Shown piece by piece: positions 8,588 to 17,109 of a stretch of 64,000 bases of DNA (position 1 is the stretch's first letter; each line of letters begins with the position of its first letter). The position numbers were made by a program, and so were the translations under genes. The notes beneath the pieces were generated by a model. It was not told the DNA's origin. It did no database searches and was given only the letters and a program-made list of their open reading frames with translations. Source of the DNA: Ga0077560 sp046330395 (GTDB lineage: Bacteria; Actinomycetota; Thermoleophilia; Miltoncostaeales; Miltoncostaeaceae). The DNA lies in NCBI GenBank assembly GCA_046330395.1, contig JAXLSS010000002.1, positions 186,001-250,000 on the forward strand. Direction: 5' to 3'.

Positions 8588-11500
8588 GTGGATGCCCCCG
8601 ACTCCACGCTGCTCGGGAGGGAACAGGAGCTCGCCGAGATCGAGGGGATTCTCAGCCGGGCGCAGCGCGGCGAGAGCGGGGCGCTGGCGCTTGTGGGACC
8701 CGCCGGGCAGGGTAAGACGACGCTGCTGCAGCATGCCGCGCATCTCGCGGAGCACAGCGAGCCGCCGATGCGTGTCCTGCGTGCCCGGGGCATCGAGTCG
8801 GAGGCCGAGCTGGCGTTCGCCGGGCTGCTGGAGCTGATCCGTCCGTTGCGCGAGCTGGTTGAGCGTCTGCCGGAGCAGCAGGCGCGTTCGCTGGAGGGCG
8901 CTCTGGCGCTGGGTGAGGCGGGTGCCACCGACCGGTTCAGCGTGTCGGCGGCCACCCTCGGCATCTTGGCGCTCGCCGCGGAGGAAGCTGCGGTGCTGGT
9001 CATCGTCGACGACCTGCAGTGGCTGGACCCGCCGTCGGCCGGGGCGATCCTGTTCGCAGCGCGTCGCCTGTGGAGAGAGGGCATCGCGATCCTCGTGGGC
9101 TCGCGGCCGGACGACGCGGTGCTGAACCAACTGGAGGGCCTCACGCGGCTCGATCTCGGCCCGCTCGCACCGGGTCCCGCGGGGGCACTCGCCAGGGCAT
9201 CCGCACAGCGCGCACTCAGCGACACGGAGGTGGCCGCCCTGGTCGCGGGCACCGGGGGGAACGCCCTGGGGATCGTGGAGGCCGCCCGGGATGTCGGGGT
9301 GACGACGCTGCCGGTTGGGGGTGACGTGGTGCCCATCCCGGTTGCGGAGAGCATCCGCGTGGGCGTCGAGCGTCGCCTGCGAGCCCTCGCCCCGCACCAG
9401 CGGTGGGCCGTTCTCTTGGCGGCAACGGCGGGCTCACGGTCGGCGACAACCCTCCTGGAGGCTGCGCTGAGCGCCGATGGGCTGTCCCTCACTGAACTGG
9501 CCGGTGCCGAGCGGGAGGGCCTCCTGCGCGTGCATCCTGGCACCGTGGAGTTCGAGCACCCGCTGAGCAGATCGGCGGTGTACGTCTCCTCCGAGCCCGA
9601 TGAGCGACGACGCGCCCACCGCCTGATCGCCTCGGTCAGCGGGGAGGGGTCGGCCGAGCGGGCGTGGCACCTGGCCGCGGCCGCGGTTGGCCCGGACGAA
9701 ACCGCCGCCGATGCCCTCGAACTCGTCGGCAACGATGCGCTCACACGAGGCGCCCCCAGTACCGCGCTGCGTGCGTTTGAACGGGCCGCGTCCCTCACCA
9801 GGGACACCGAGCCGGCGGCGCGGCGATTGCTTCTCGCGGGGAACGCCGCGCGGCTCGCCGGGTTCACCGACCAGGCACGGGAGGCCATCCGCAACGCGCG
9901 AGAGCGCAGCCGCGATCCGCTGACGCGCGCCGACGCCCTGGGCCTGCTGTTTCAGATCGACACGTGGCGCGCACCCGTCGCCACAGCGCGCGTGATCGCG
10001 GCGGAGTCGGAGCAGCTTGCCGAACTCGACGCCGTGCGTGCCGCCCGCATGCTCGCCGAGGCCGCCGCAGCGCTGGCCCGGACGGGCAGCATCCCCCAGG
10101 GGGTCGAGTTCGCCGAGCGCGCCCACGCTGAGATCACCGCCAGGGGTCTGCAGGACGACGCGGTGGAGCTGAGCCTGCTGTTCGCCAGGGTCATGGACGC
10201 CCGCGCTCCGGAGGCGATCGAGCCGCTGTGCGATCTCGGAGTGCGGCTGCGCGCCGCTCCCCCCTCGGCGCAGACGCTGGCCCTCATTCAGCAGGTCGCC
10301 TGGATGCAGATCTGGGTGGAACGCTACGAGGAGGCGGAAGCGCTGCTCGAGTACGCCGTTGCTGTCGGTCGCCAACAGGCCGCTGGGGCCCTGCCCATGG
10401 CGCTCGCGATGAGAGGGGAGCTGGGGTACCGCCGTGGGCGCCTGCAGGCCAGCCTGGCCGACACCAGCGAGGCCGCCTCGCTGGCGACCGACTTCGGGCA
10501 GGCACACGCCCGTGGACTCGCGCTCACGTGTCAGTCGCGCACCGAGGCCGTGCTGGGGCGTGAGGCCGATTGCCGGGCCACCGCGCACGAGGCGGCCGCA
10601 CTGGGCGCACAACTGGGTGGGGTGGACTCGCCGGTGTCGGCCTACGGGGCGCCGGCCCTCGGGCTCCTGGAGCTGGGTCTTGAGAACCCGGAGGCCGCCG
10701 TGCCGCATTTGGAGCGGCTGGTCCGAACCTTTCAGGCGGGCGGCATCCGTGAACCGGGGGTCGTGCTGTCCACTGGGGATCTCATCGAGGCCTACGCCGG
10801 TGCGGGCCGCACCCAGGACGCCCGGAGCCTTCTGGAGGGCTTCGCTGACCTCGCGGATCGCACACAGCGCACCGGCGCACGGGCGATCGCCGCGCGGTGC
10901 CGCGGGTTGCTTTCAGATGGCGCCGACGCCGAGGCGGCGTTCATCGATGCCCTGCGCCTCCACGGCGACGGGCCGATGCCGTTCGAGAAGGCGCGCACCC
11001 AGCTGGCCTTCGCGGAGTGGCTCGGAGGGGCCGGGCGGCTGGCGGAAGCCCGCGACCTGTTCGTGTCCGCCGCCGACACGTTTCGCCGCATCGGCGCCGC
11101 CCAGTGGGAGATGCGGGCGTCACGGGAACTCGGCGAGGCGGCGACCGCCGATGGCGCGACCGGCACCGAGCACCTCAGCGCACAGGAACTGCAGGTGGCC
11201 CGGGTGGCCGCCGCCGCAGCGAGCACGCCCGAGGCGGGAGCGCAGCTGTTCCTGTCGGCCAGGACCGTGGAGGCGCACCTGGAGCAGGTGTACCGCAAGC
11301 TGGGTGTGCGGTCGGTCGCCGAGCTGGCCGACAGCATGTGGCCCGAAGGCGTCAGCGACCAACTCGAGCTCGTCAGTCTCGGTGGTTTCGGGGTGAAGCG
11401 GGACGGTCGGGTGGTGGACGACCAGGTGCTTGGCGGGAGCGAGGGACGAACCACCCTTGCCATCCTCGCTGCGAGCGGCGGGCCGGTCACTCGCGAGGAG

Positions 11501-12076
11501 CTGACAGGTTGGGTGTTTCCTGGTGACCCCAGCGCGGCGGCGTCCGGGCGCCTCGCCGAGGCCCTGGACCACCTTCGACAGGCGCTCGGCCCGCAGCGGC
11601 TCCACCAGGCGGCCGACCGGATCCAGCTGTCGCTGCAGGACGGCGACCGCTGGGATCTGGGTACGGTCCTCGCCGACGCCGGCCGGATCACCTCGACGGA
11701 CGGTCGGTCGGCGGTCGAGGACATGCTTGCCCGGTTGTCCTCCCCACCATTCCCGGAATGGCAGGGCGCCGAGTGGCTGGCCCCATTGGAAGCACGGTGC
11801 GTCGCGGAACTGTGTCGCCTGCGCGGCGTGCTGGCCGAGATTCTCATGGCTGAGGGACAGCACGAGGCGGCCCTCGCGCACTTCGCGGCGCTGGCTGACG
11901 CCCAGCCCGTCGAGCAGGCGTGGCATCGCGGCGTGATGCGCTGCCACGCCGCCGCGGGCAACGTCCCACTGGCCCTGCGGCAGTACCACGACTGTCGCAG
12001 CGCCGTGCGCGTTCTCAGCGACGAGGATCCCGACGCCGAAACGCAGGCGCTCTACCTGGAGCTGTTGCGGCGTTAG
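8588..12076 (+). CDS. Large ATP-binding LuxR-family (LAL) regulator with C-terminal SARP/BTAD-like module
   Basis: A 1162-residue regulator from GTG 8588. Residues 1-180 are an AAA/STAND ATPase: Walker A GPAGQGKTT near 37 and Walker B VIVDDLQWLD near 140. The middle (about 350-850) is a helical TPR-like sensor. A LuxR helix-turn-helix lies at about 862-915 (LSAQELQVARVAAAA, LSARTVEAHLEQVYRKLGVRS). Unlike usual LAL proteins it does not stop there. Residues about 920-1015 resemble a winged-helix OmpR/SARP DNA-binding domain (LGGFGVKRDGR, TREELTGWVFPG, LRQALG) and about 1020-1160 a bacterial transcriptional activator domain (CVAELCRLRGVLAEILMAEG, GVMRCHAAAGNVPLALRQYH). It therefore holds two putative DNA-binding modules. 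It probably controls the coupled SDR gene or more distant genes. Confidence 0.85.
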   Translation: MDAPDSTLLGREQELAEIEGILSRAQRGESGALALVGPAGQGKTTLLQHAAHLAEHSEPPMRVLRARGIESEAELAFAGLLELIRPLRELVERLPEQQARSLEGALALGEAGATDRFSVSAATLGILALAAEEAAVLVIVDDLQWLDPPSAGAILFAARRLWREGIAILVGSRPDDAVLNQLEGLTRLDLGPLAPGPAGALARASAQRALSDTEVAALVAGTGGNALGIVEAARDVGVTTLPVGGDVVPIPVAESIRVGVERRLRALAPHQRWAVLLAATAGSRSATTLLEAALSADGLSLTELAGAEREGLLRVHPGTVEFEHPLSRSAVYVSSEPDERRRAHRLIASVSGEGSAERAWHLAAAAVGPDETAADALELVGNDALTRGAPSTALRAFERAASLTRDTEPAARRLLLAGNAARLAGFTDQAREAIRNARERSRDPLTRADALGLLFQIDTWRAPVATARVIAAESEQLAELDAVRAARMLAEAAAALARTGSIPQGVEFAERAHAEITARGLQDDAVELSLLFARVMDARAPEAIEPLCDLGVRLRAAPPSAQTLALIQQVAWMQIWVERYEEAEALLEYAVAVGRQQAAGALPMALAMRGELGYRRGRLQASLADTSEAASLATDFGQAHARGLALTCQSRTEAVLGREADCRATAHEAAALGAQLGGVDSPVSAYGAPALGLLELGLENPEAAVPHLERLVRTFQAGGIREPGVVLSTGDLIEAYAGAGRTQDARSLLEGFADLADRTQRTGARAIAARCRGLLSDGADAEAAFIDALRLHGDGPMPFEKARTQLAFAEWLGGAGRLAEARDLFVSAADTFRRIGAAQWEMRASRELGEAATADGATGTEHLSAQELQVARVAAAAASTPEAGAQLFLSARTVEAHLEQVYRKLGVRSVAELADSMWPEGVSDQLELVSLGGFGVKRDGRVVDDQVLGGSEGRTTLAILAASGGPVTREELTGWVFPGDPSAAASGRLAEALDHLRQALGPQRLHQAADRIQLSLQDGDRWDLGTVLADAGRITSTDGRSAVEDMLARLSSPPFPEWQGAEWLAPLEARCVAELCRLRGVLAEILMAEGQHEAALAHFAALADAQPVEQAWHRGVMRCHAAAGNVPLALRQYHDCRSAVRVLSDEDPDAETQALYLELLRR

Positions 12077-13361
12077 GCGCTCGCGCCGAGGGCCTCGGCG
12101 CACGCCGTCTCGATCACCCCGAGGCCGAAGTCCAGTTCCCTGTCGGTGATCACCAGCGGAGGGAGCACGCGGATCACGTTGGCCTCCGGTCCCGATGCGA
12201 TGAGCAGCACACCGTCGGCAAGGGCGCGTTCCCGCACGGCCGTCGCCACGTGGGGCAGAGGCGCCCGTGTGTCGGCGTCGACGATCTCGATTCCGATCAT
12301 CAGCCCCAGCCCCCGGACACGGAGCTGTGGGAAGCGCTCGCTGAGCCCGGTGAGACGCTCCATCGCCGCGGCGCCAAGGCGGCCGGCGTGGGCGGGGAGG
12401 TCCTCGGCCGCCATCGCGTCGATACCCGCGATCGCCGCGGCGCAGCTCACGGGGTTGCCACCGAAGGTCGAGCCGTGGTCGCCGGGCCCCATCGACGCCA
12501 TCACGTCCGCCCGCGCGCCGACCGACGACAATGGAAACCCGCCACCGATCGCCTTCGCCATCGTCATCACGTCCGGTTCGACCCCGTAGGTGCCCGCCGC
12601 GAACCAGTCGCCGGTGCGACCGAATCCCGTCTGGATCTCATCGAACACCAGGAGCGCCCCGTGGCTGTCGGCACGCTCCCGCAACCCCGCGAGGAAGCGG
12701 CGGCCCGCCGGATGGCAGCCCCGTGGCCCTGCACCGGCTCGATCACGTAGCAAGCCGTCTGGGAGGGGGCCAGCTGATGCCGGTGGAGCAGGTCCAGCTC
12801 GCGCAGGGCCAGGTCGGCCGCCTGATCCTCCGAGGTGCCCATCTCATCGGGGCGCGGGAACGGCGCAACATGCACGTCTCCTGCGCCGATGCCCTGACGG
12901 AACGCCGCCTTGGAGGTGGTGGCCGCAAGTGCCCCCTGGGTACGCCCATGGAAGCTGCCGCGGAACGCGACGACCCCCGCCCGTCCGGTGGACAGCCGAG
13001 CCAGACGCAGAGCGGCCTCGTTGGCCTCCGACCCCGTGGTGGAGAACAGGAACTGCTCGATTCGACCCGGCGTGATCTCAGCCAGCCGCTCGGCCAGCAG
13101 CCGCTGTGGTGCATGTCCACACACCCCGCCAAGGTGGACCAGCGAGTGCAGCTGCTCCAGCACCGCCGCCATCACCGCGGGATGGCTGTGGCCGAGGTTG
13201 CATGTCGCGATCCCCGCGGCCATGTCCAGGTACCTGCGGCCGTCGCTGGCTTGGATCCACGCCCCGTCGCCCCGGACCGCCTCGATGCCGGTGATGTTCG
13301 GCTGGCTGAGGCTGAGGCTGAGGGCGTGGGGGCGTGGGTCGTCGCTGGACTGCGTGGACAT
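12073..13361 (-). CDS. Class III PLP-dependent aminotransferase (GABA/acetylornithine type); one frameshift
   Basis: A protein of about 430 residues. Motifs include TTGSEANEAALRLAR, FRGSFHGRTQGALA, VIEPVQGHG, LLVFDEIQTGFGRTG (PLP-interacting Asp) and MTMAKAIGGGFPLS, where K is the Schiff-base lysine. These define class III aminotransferases such as 4-aminobutyrate or acetylornithine aminotransferases; the exact amino donor cannot be fixed from sequence. The start is ATG 13361. The frame changes once near 12740, after VIEPVQGHG, consistent with one lost base in a G/C run. The stop overlaps by 4 bp with the convergent LuxR-type regulator gene. Confidence 0.85.
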
Positions 13362-13646
13362 GTCGGAACGATGGCAGACCGTTGGTACCGGCACAGCACA
13401 GCGTCGGCGGCACGGGGTCGGGAGCCCGCAATCGGGGCCGGGCGAGGACCCTCGGATTCACACCCCCGCGACTACGGACACGGGATTCGCTCAGCCCGGA
13501 GTCACGGCGGTCGAACGTCCTGCGAGGGTCAACTGCGGTGCGCCATCTCCGCGTGGAATAGCCCCGTCGAAGGGGTCTTCTCGGGGCAACCTCTCGTCTT
13601 GTGCGGGACCAACCCTCCCAGCGCTGGAGGTCGTCCTCTGGTAACG

Positions 13647-14108
13647 ATGTACCTGGACAACTCATACGAGTGGACGTGCACCCCATCAATGCAGCGAATG
13701 CCATGCCAGTTCCTCCAGTACTGGAGGTCAGACACGCTGGACCTCCAGGAGATGGAAGCTCCGTTGGAGCACACCGCCAGCAACCAGCTGGCTCGGAGAG
13801 ACGTCCGCAAAGGCGACACGATCTACGTCGTGACCGTCCGGGAGGGCACGCTTGTCTTGGTGGGCAAACTACTGGTCGATCGTGTTGTTGACGCCCAAAC
13901 CGCCGCCGAGACGTTCCAAGATGCACACCTCTGGGAAGCCGATTGGCACGCCCTTGGTGCGGACGGGCCGATGACCCCGGTTCGCGCGCGTCCCGTTAGC
14001 GAGGCTCGTCTTGAACAGATCACCCTGATCGAGCCGAGAACGCGGAGCGAGATCGCGCTGCGGCGAAGGGACGACGGGGGGTGGACCCGAGGTGTCTCCA
14101 AACAATGA
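13647..14108 (+). CDS. Small protein of unknown function at the left edge of the defence island
   Basis: A 153-residue protein with the start placed at ATG 13647; the frame is open upstream, but that part is antisense to the aminotransferase. The core RKGDTIYVVTVREGTLVLVG followed by KLLVDRVVD has the alternating beta pattern seen in PUA/EVE/ASCH-type folds (GD, then a strand, then a glycine-rich turn, then V..V). This similarity is a pattern impression and not a family match. Base composition is visibly less GC-rich than the core genes. It lies 230 bp before the DUF262 fusion gene on the same strand, so it probably belongs to the defence island. Confidence 0.5.
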   Translation: MYLDNSYEWTCTPSMQRMPCQFLQYWRSDTLDLQEMEAPLEHTASNQLARRDVRKGDTIYVVTVREGTLVLVGKLLVDRVVDAQTAAETFQDAHLWEADWHALGADGPMTPVRARPVSEARLEQITLIEPRTRSEIALRRRDDGGWTRGVSKQ

Positions 14109-14325
14109 GGACGCTGAGCCCCAGCGCCGTCGGCGCCCTAGATGCGATCCTCCGTTCTGATGAACCGCCGAGGCGGCCCCGCCCCCGTAGCACGTCTCGA
14201 AAGTAGCTAGGCCGCGTCGACGCGGTCGCCTTTGGCGAGCCTCGCGGTGCGCAATGTCCCTTTTGGGCGAATCGGGACAGCTCAGCCTAGCCGCCTGGAG
14301 AGGTGAGGCAATCCGAGCTATGGCT

Positions 14326-14331
14326 TAGGTT
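14326..14331 (+). promoter_or_regulatory. Minus-10 box for leaderless DUF262 gene
   Basis: TAGGTT is placed 6 nt before the ATG at 14338. The spacing matches other TAnnnT boxes in this window, so the transcript probably starts at or next to the start codon. No Shine-Dalgarno sequence is seen between the two. Confidence 0.5.
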
Positions 14332-14337
14332 CTGCTC

Positions 14338-16677
14338 ATGCCTGACATGGTCTTCTCGAACGTCGGACACACAGCGGGTGCGCTGGTCGACCGCATTGAA
14401 TCCGGCCAGATCGGCCTCCCCGACATCCAACGACCGTTCGTCTGGGAAGCCGCCAAAGTCAGGGACTTGTTCGACTCGATGTACCGGGGATTCCCGGTAG
14501 GCCACCTGCTGCTGTGGAGCAGCGGTGCGGAACTCGGAGCAAAGCAAATCGGCTCCAACGCTAAGGGAGAGGCGCCACAGCTCCTCATCGTGGATGGTCA
14601 ACAACGCCTAACGTCGTTGTACGCCGTGATGCGAGGACGCCCCGTTGTCGGCAAGGACTACGTTGAACGCCGGATCCACATCGCGTTTCGACCGAAGGAC
14701 GGGACGTTTGCCGTCGCCGACGCTGCGGTGGTGCGTGATCCCGCGTTCATTCCTGACATCAGTGCGATTTGGACCGGGTCGTCCTACGGTCTGATTACGA
14801 GCTTCTTGGCTCGGCTTAGTTCGCTTGGCACGCTCACCGAAGCCGACGCTGACGCTATCCCGAAGGCTCTGCAACGGCTCGAGAACCTCACCTCTTACCC
14901 CTTCACCGCCCTGGTCCTGGGCGTTGACGTCCTGGAGGAAGAAGTCGCGGAGGTCTTCGTCCGCATCAACTCCAAGGGCAAGAACCTCAATCAGGCCGAC
15001 TTCATCCTTACGCTCATGAGCGTCTTTTGGGACGACGGACGCGCCGCGCTTGAACTCTGGTCACGCCAGTGCCGTCAACCGGGAGATCCGGCCTTCAACA
15101 GCTTCATGTCGCCAGATCCCGATCAGCTGCTGCGTGTTGCGATCGCCCTAGGTTTTCATCGCGGCCGGCTTGAGAGCGCGTACGCCGTATTGCGAGGGCG
15201 CGACTCTGAGACCGGCAGGATCACCCCAGAAGCCCGCCAGGCCCAGTTCGCGAGGCTCGGGGACGCGCAAAGGAAGGTCTTGGATAAGGAGACTTGGAAC
15301 GAGTTCCTGCAATCTTTGGTGCGGGCCGGACACCGGTCCGCAAGCACCATCAGCTCCACTAACGCACTGTTATTTGCGTATGCGCTCTACCTCATCGGAA
15401 AGCACGAGTACGCAGTCCCGCTGAAACCGCTACGCGACGTCATCGCGCGATGGTTCTTCATGTCCTCCCTTACAGGTCGCTACACAACCAGTCCTGAAAC
15501 GCAGCTCGAAGCCGATTTGGCGAGCCTTCCAACGCTTAAGCACGCCGAGCCATTCATTGAGCATCTCAACGCGATCGTTGACCAGCGTCTCACAACCGAC
15601 TACTGGAACATCACGCTTCCCTCTGAGCTTGCCACGTCGGCCAGCCGGTCCCCGTCGCTCTTCGCATACTTGGCCGCGCTCTGCATTCTGGATGCGCCTG
15701 TCCTGTTCTCGAGAATGCACTGCGTGGAACTGATGAACCCGCTTCTCAATGGCAGCAGGCCGAAGCTGCAACGGCACCACCTGTTCCCGAAGAAGTACTT
15801 GGAGCAGTTGGGCATTGTCGACGGAAAACTCGTTAGCCAGATCGCGAACATGGCGCTGCTGGAGTGGCATGACAACATCGAGATCTCCGCAAAGGACCCG
15901 GCCGAATATTGGCCGGCCTACCTCAGCGAACTGCGCGAACCCAGTTGGGGCGCAGCGCCTTTCACCGACGCCGAAATCGCCCGCATGCTGCACCTGCACG
16001 CGCTGGACGAGGCCTGGCCCGCGCTTGAGTACCAAGAGTTCCTTGATCGGCGTCGCCGGGGCATCGCCCAGATCATTCGCGAGGGGTTCGAACGTCTGAC
16101 GCAGGCCGCGGGGGAACCGCCCACAAACGGGTGGCCGCCGTCGCCCGAGGCGATCGAGCACCTCCTAGCTAACGGCGAGACGAATGACGTGGAGTTCAAG
16201 TCGTCGCTTCGGGCAGACACCGCAGAACACGGGGTGCCGCCGAAGGTATTGGAGAAGGTTGTTGCCCGAACGGTGGCCGGTTTTATGAATCAAGGCGGCG
16301 GGGTATTAATCATCGGAGCCGACGACGCGGGGGCTCCTCTCGGCCTCGACGCCGACCTGGCAACCCTCCCACGTAAGGACCTGGACGGGTTCCAGCAAGC
16401 CCTTGTCCAGGTGCTTGCAAAGCACTTGGGCGGCGACGTTGCCGCGTGCACCAAGGTCCATCTGGGGGCTGCGGGCCCCACCGAGCGTCCGATCGCGATA
16501 CTTAAGTGCGGTGCGCACTCTGGACCGGTCTTCCTGCGCGACGGTGATCAAACCGAGTTCCACGTTCGCGTGGGCAACACCACTCGCCGGCTTGACATCG
16601 CCGAAGCTACTGCGTACATCGCCAAGCGATGGAACGGTCTCCAGTCCGCGCCAATCGCCGACATGACGCCGGAATGA
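14338..16677 (+). CDS. DUF262 (GmrSD-like) nuclease with HNH motif fused to AlbA_2 domain
   Basis: A 779-residue protein with two defence-type modules. Residues about 10-230 are a ParB-like DUF262 domain with its hallmark motif VDGQQRLTSLY near residue 84 and the FVRINSKGKNLNQADF segment near 207. The middle ends in an HNH-type segment (LQRHHLFPKKYL near 480, IANMALLEWHDNIEIS near 505), as in GmrSD-type restriction enzymes. Residues about 610-770 add an AlbA_2 domain (NDVEFKSSLR, AGFMNQGGGVLIIGADDAG, FHVRVGNTTRRL). The DUF262 motif is linked to nucleotide hydrolysis and the HNH to DNA cleavage in GmrSD and relatives. It lies directly upstream of DISARM on the same strand with a 430-bp gap, so it may be a separate system in the same island. 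The frame is intact. Confidence 0.8.
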   Translation: MPDMVFSNVGHTAGALVDRIESGQIGLPDIQRPFVWEAAKVRDLFDSMYRGFPVGHLLLWSSGAELGAKQIGSNAKGEAPQLLIVDGQQRLTSLYAVMRGRPVVGKDYVERRIHIAFRPKDGTFAVADAAVVRDPAFIPDISAIWTGSSYGLITSFLARLSSLGTLTEADADAIPKALQRLENLTSYPFTALVLGVDVLEEEVAEVFVRINSKGKNLNQADFILTLMSVFWDDGRAALELWSRQCRQPGDPAFNSFMSPDPDQLLRVAIALGFHRGRLESAYAVLRGRDSETGRITPEARQAQFARLGDAQRKVLDKETWNEFLQSLVRAGHRSASTISSTNALLFAYALYLIGKHEYAVPLKPLRDVIARWFFMSSLTGRYTTSPETQLEADLASLPTLKHAEPFIEHLNAIVDQRLTTDYWNITLPSELATSASRSPSLFAYLAALCILDAPVLFSRMHCVELMNPLLNGSRPKLQRHHLFPKKYLEQLGIVDGKLVSQIANMALLEWHDNIEISAKDPAEYWPAYLSELREPSWGAAPFTDAEIARMLHLHALDEAWPALEYQEFLDRRRRGIAQIIREGFERLTQAAGEPPTNGWPPSPEAIEHLLANGETNDVEFKSSLRADTAEHGVPPKVLEKVVARTVAGFMNQGGGVLIIGADDAGAPLGLDADLATLPRKDLDGFQQALVQVLAKHLGGDVAACTKVHLGAAGPTERPIAILKCGAHSGPVFLRDGDQTEFHVRVGNTTRRLDIAEATAYIAKRWNGLQSAPIADMTPE

Positions 16678-17109
16678 CCCGCGACGGGCGGGTGCCACCA
16701 CCGCGTTCGCGCGGTCAGTGGCTCCAGTGCTCCCCTAGGGCGCTCCGGTCTCAGAGGGTCGGGCCCCTTGCGTGCCAGGTCTTCGGACCGTGCACTTGCG
16801 CTTGCAGCGGTACCTCATACGATTCCGCAGGTCGGATCCTGTCCCTCTCGTTCTCTGGCGTGTCAGCCTCCCCGCTTACCGAACGGAATCCACTGGCCGT
16901 GGCCGTCGTCGAGGACCCGGACGTCCTCGTGGGCGCGGTGCAGTCGGCGTCGCTCTCAGCAGGCGCTGCTCGGCATCGTTCAGCTCCGTTCGGGGAAGGC
17001 GTGGAGACCAGCGCCCTGGACGCCCGACCCAATCGCAGGGTGGTGGCCCGCTCGATACGACCCAGCACGCGCGATTCGGTGCCCAACATCGCGTGCGTGC
17101 TCTGTATGG
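16678..17109. other. Gap between DUF262 fusion and drmD; no convincing gene
   Basis: All three forward frames are open for parts of this stretch, but none gives a recognisable or well-composed protein, and no good ribosome binding site is seen. It probably carries the DISARM promoter; I cannot point to a convincing minus-35/minus-10 pair. The frame of drmD is open back to 16768, but the upstream residues look non-coding (rich in Arg, Pro, Trp and Ser). Confidence 0.35.

Noticed and set aside
12531..13646. Long forward open frame upstream of the small protein at 13647
   Set aside because: It is antisense to the aminotransferase, whose motifs are clear on the other strand; only the part after 13647 has normal protein composition.
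13362..14337. attL-like copy of the tRNA 3' end at the left border of the defence island
   Set aside because: No stretch resembling the last 15-20 bases of the tRNA could be found by eye, so no attachment sites are annotated.
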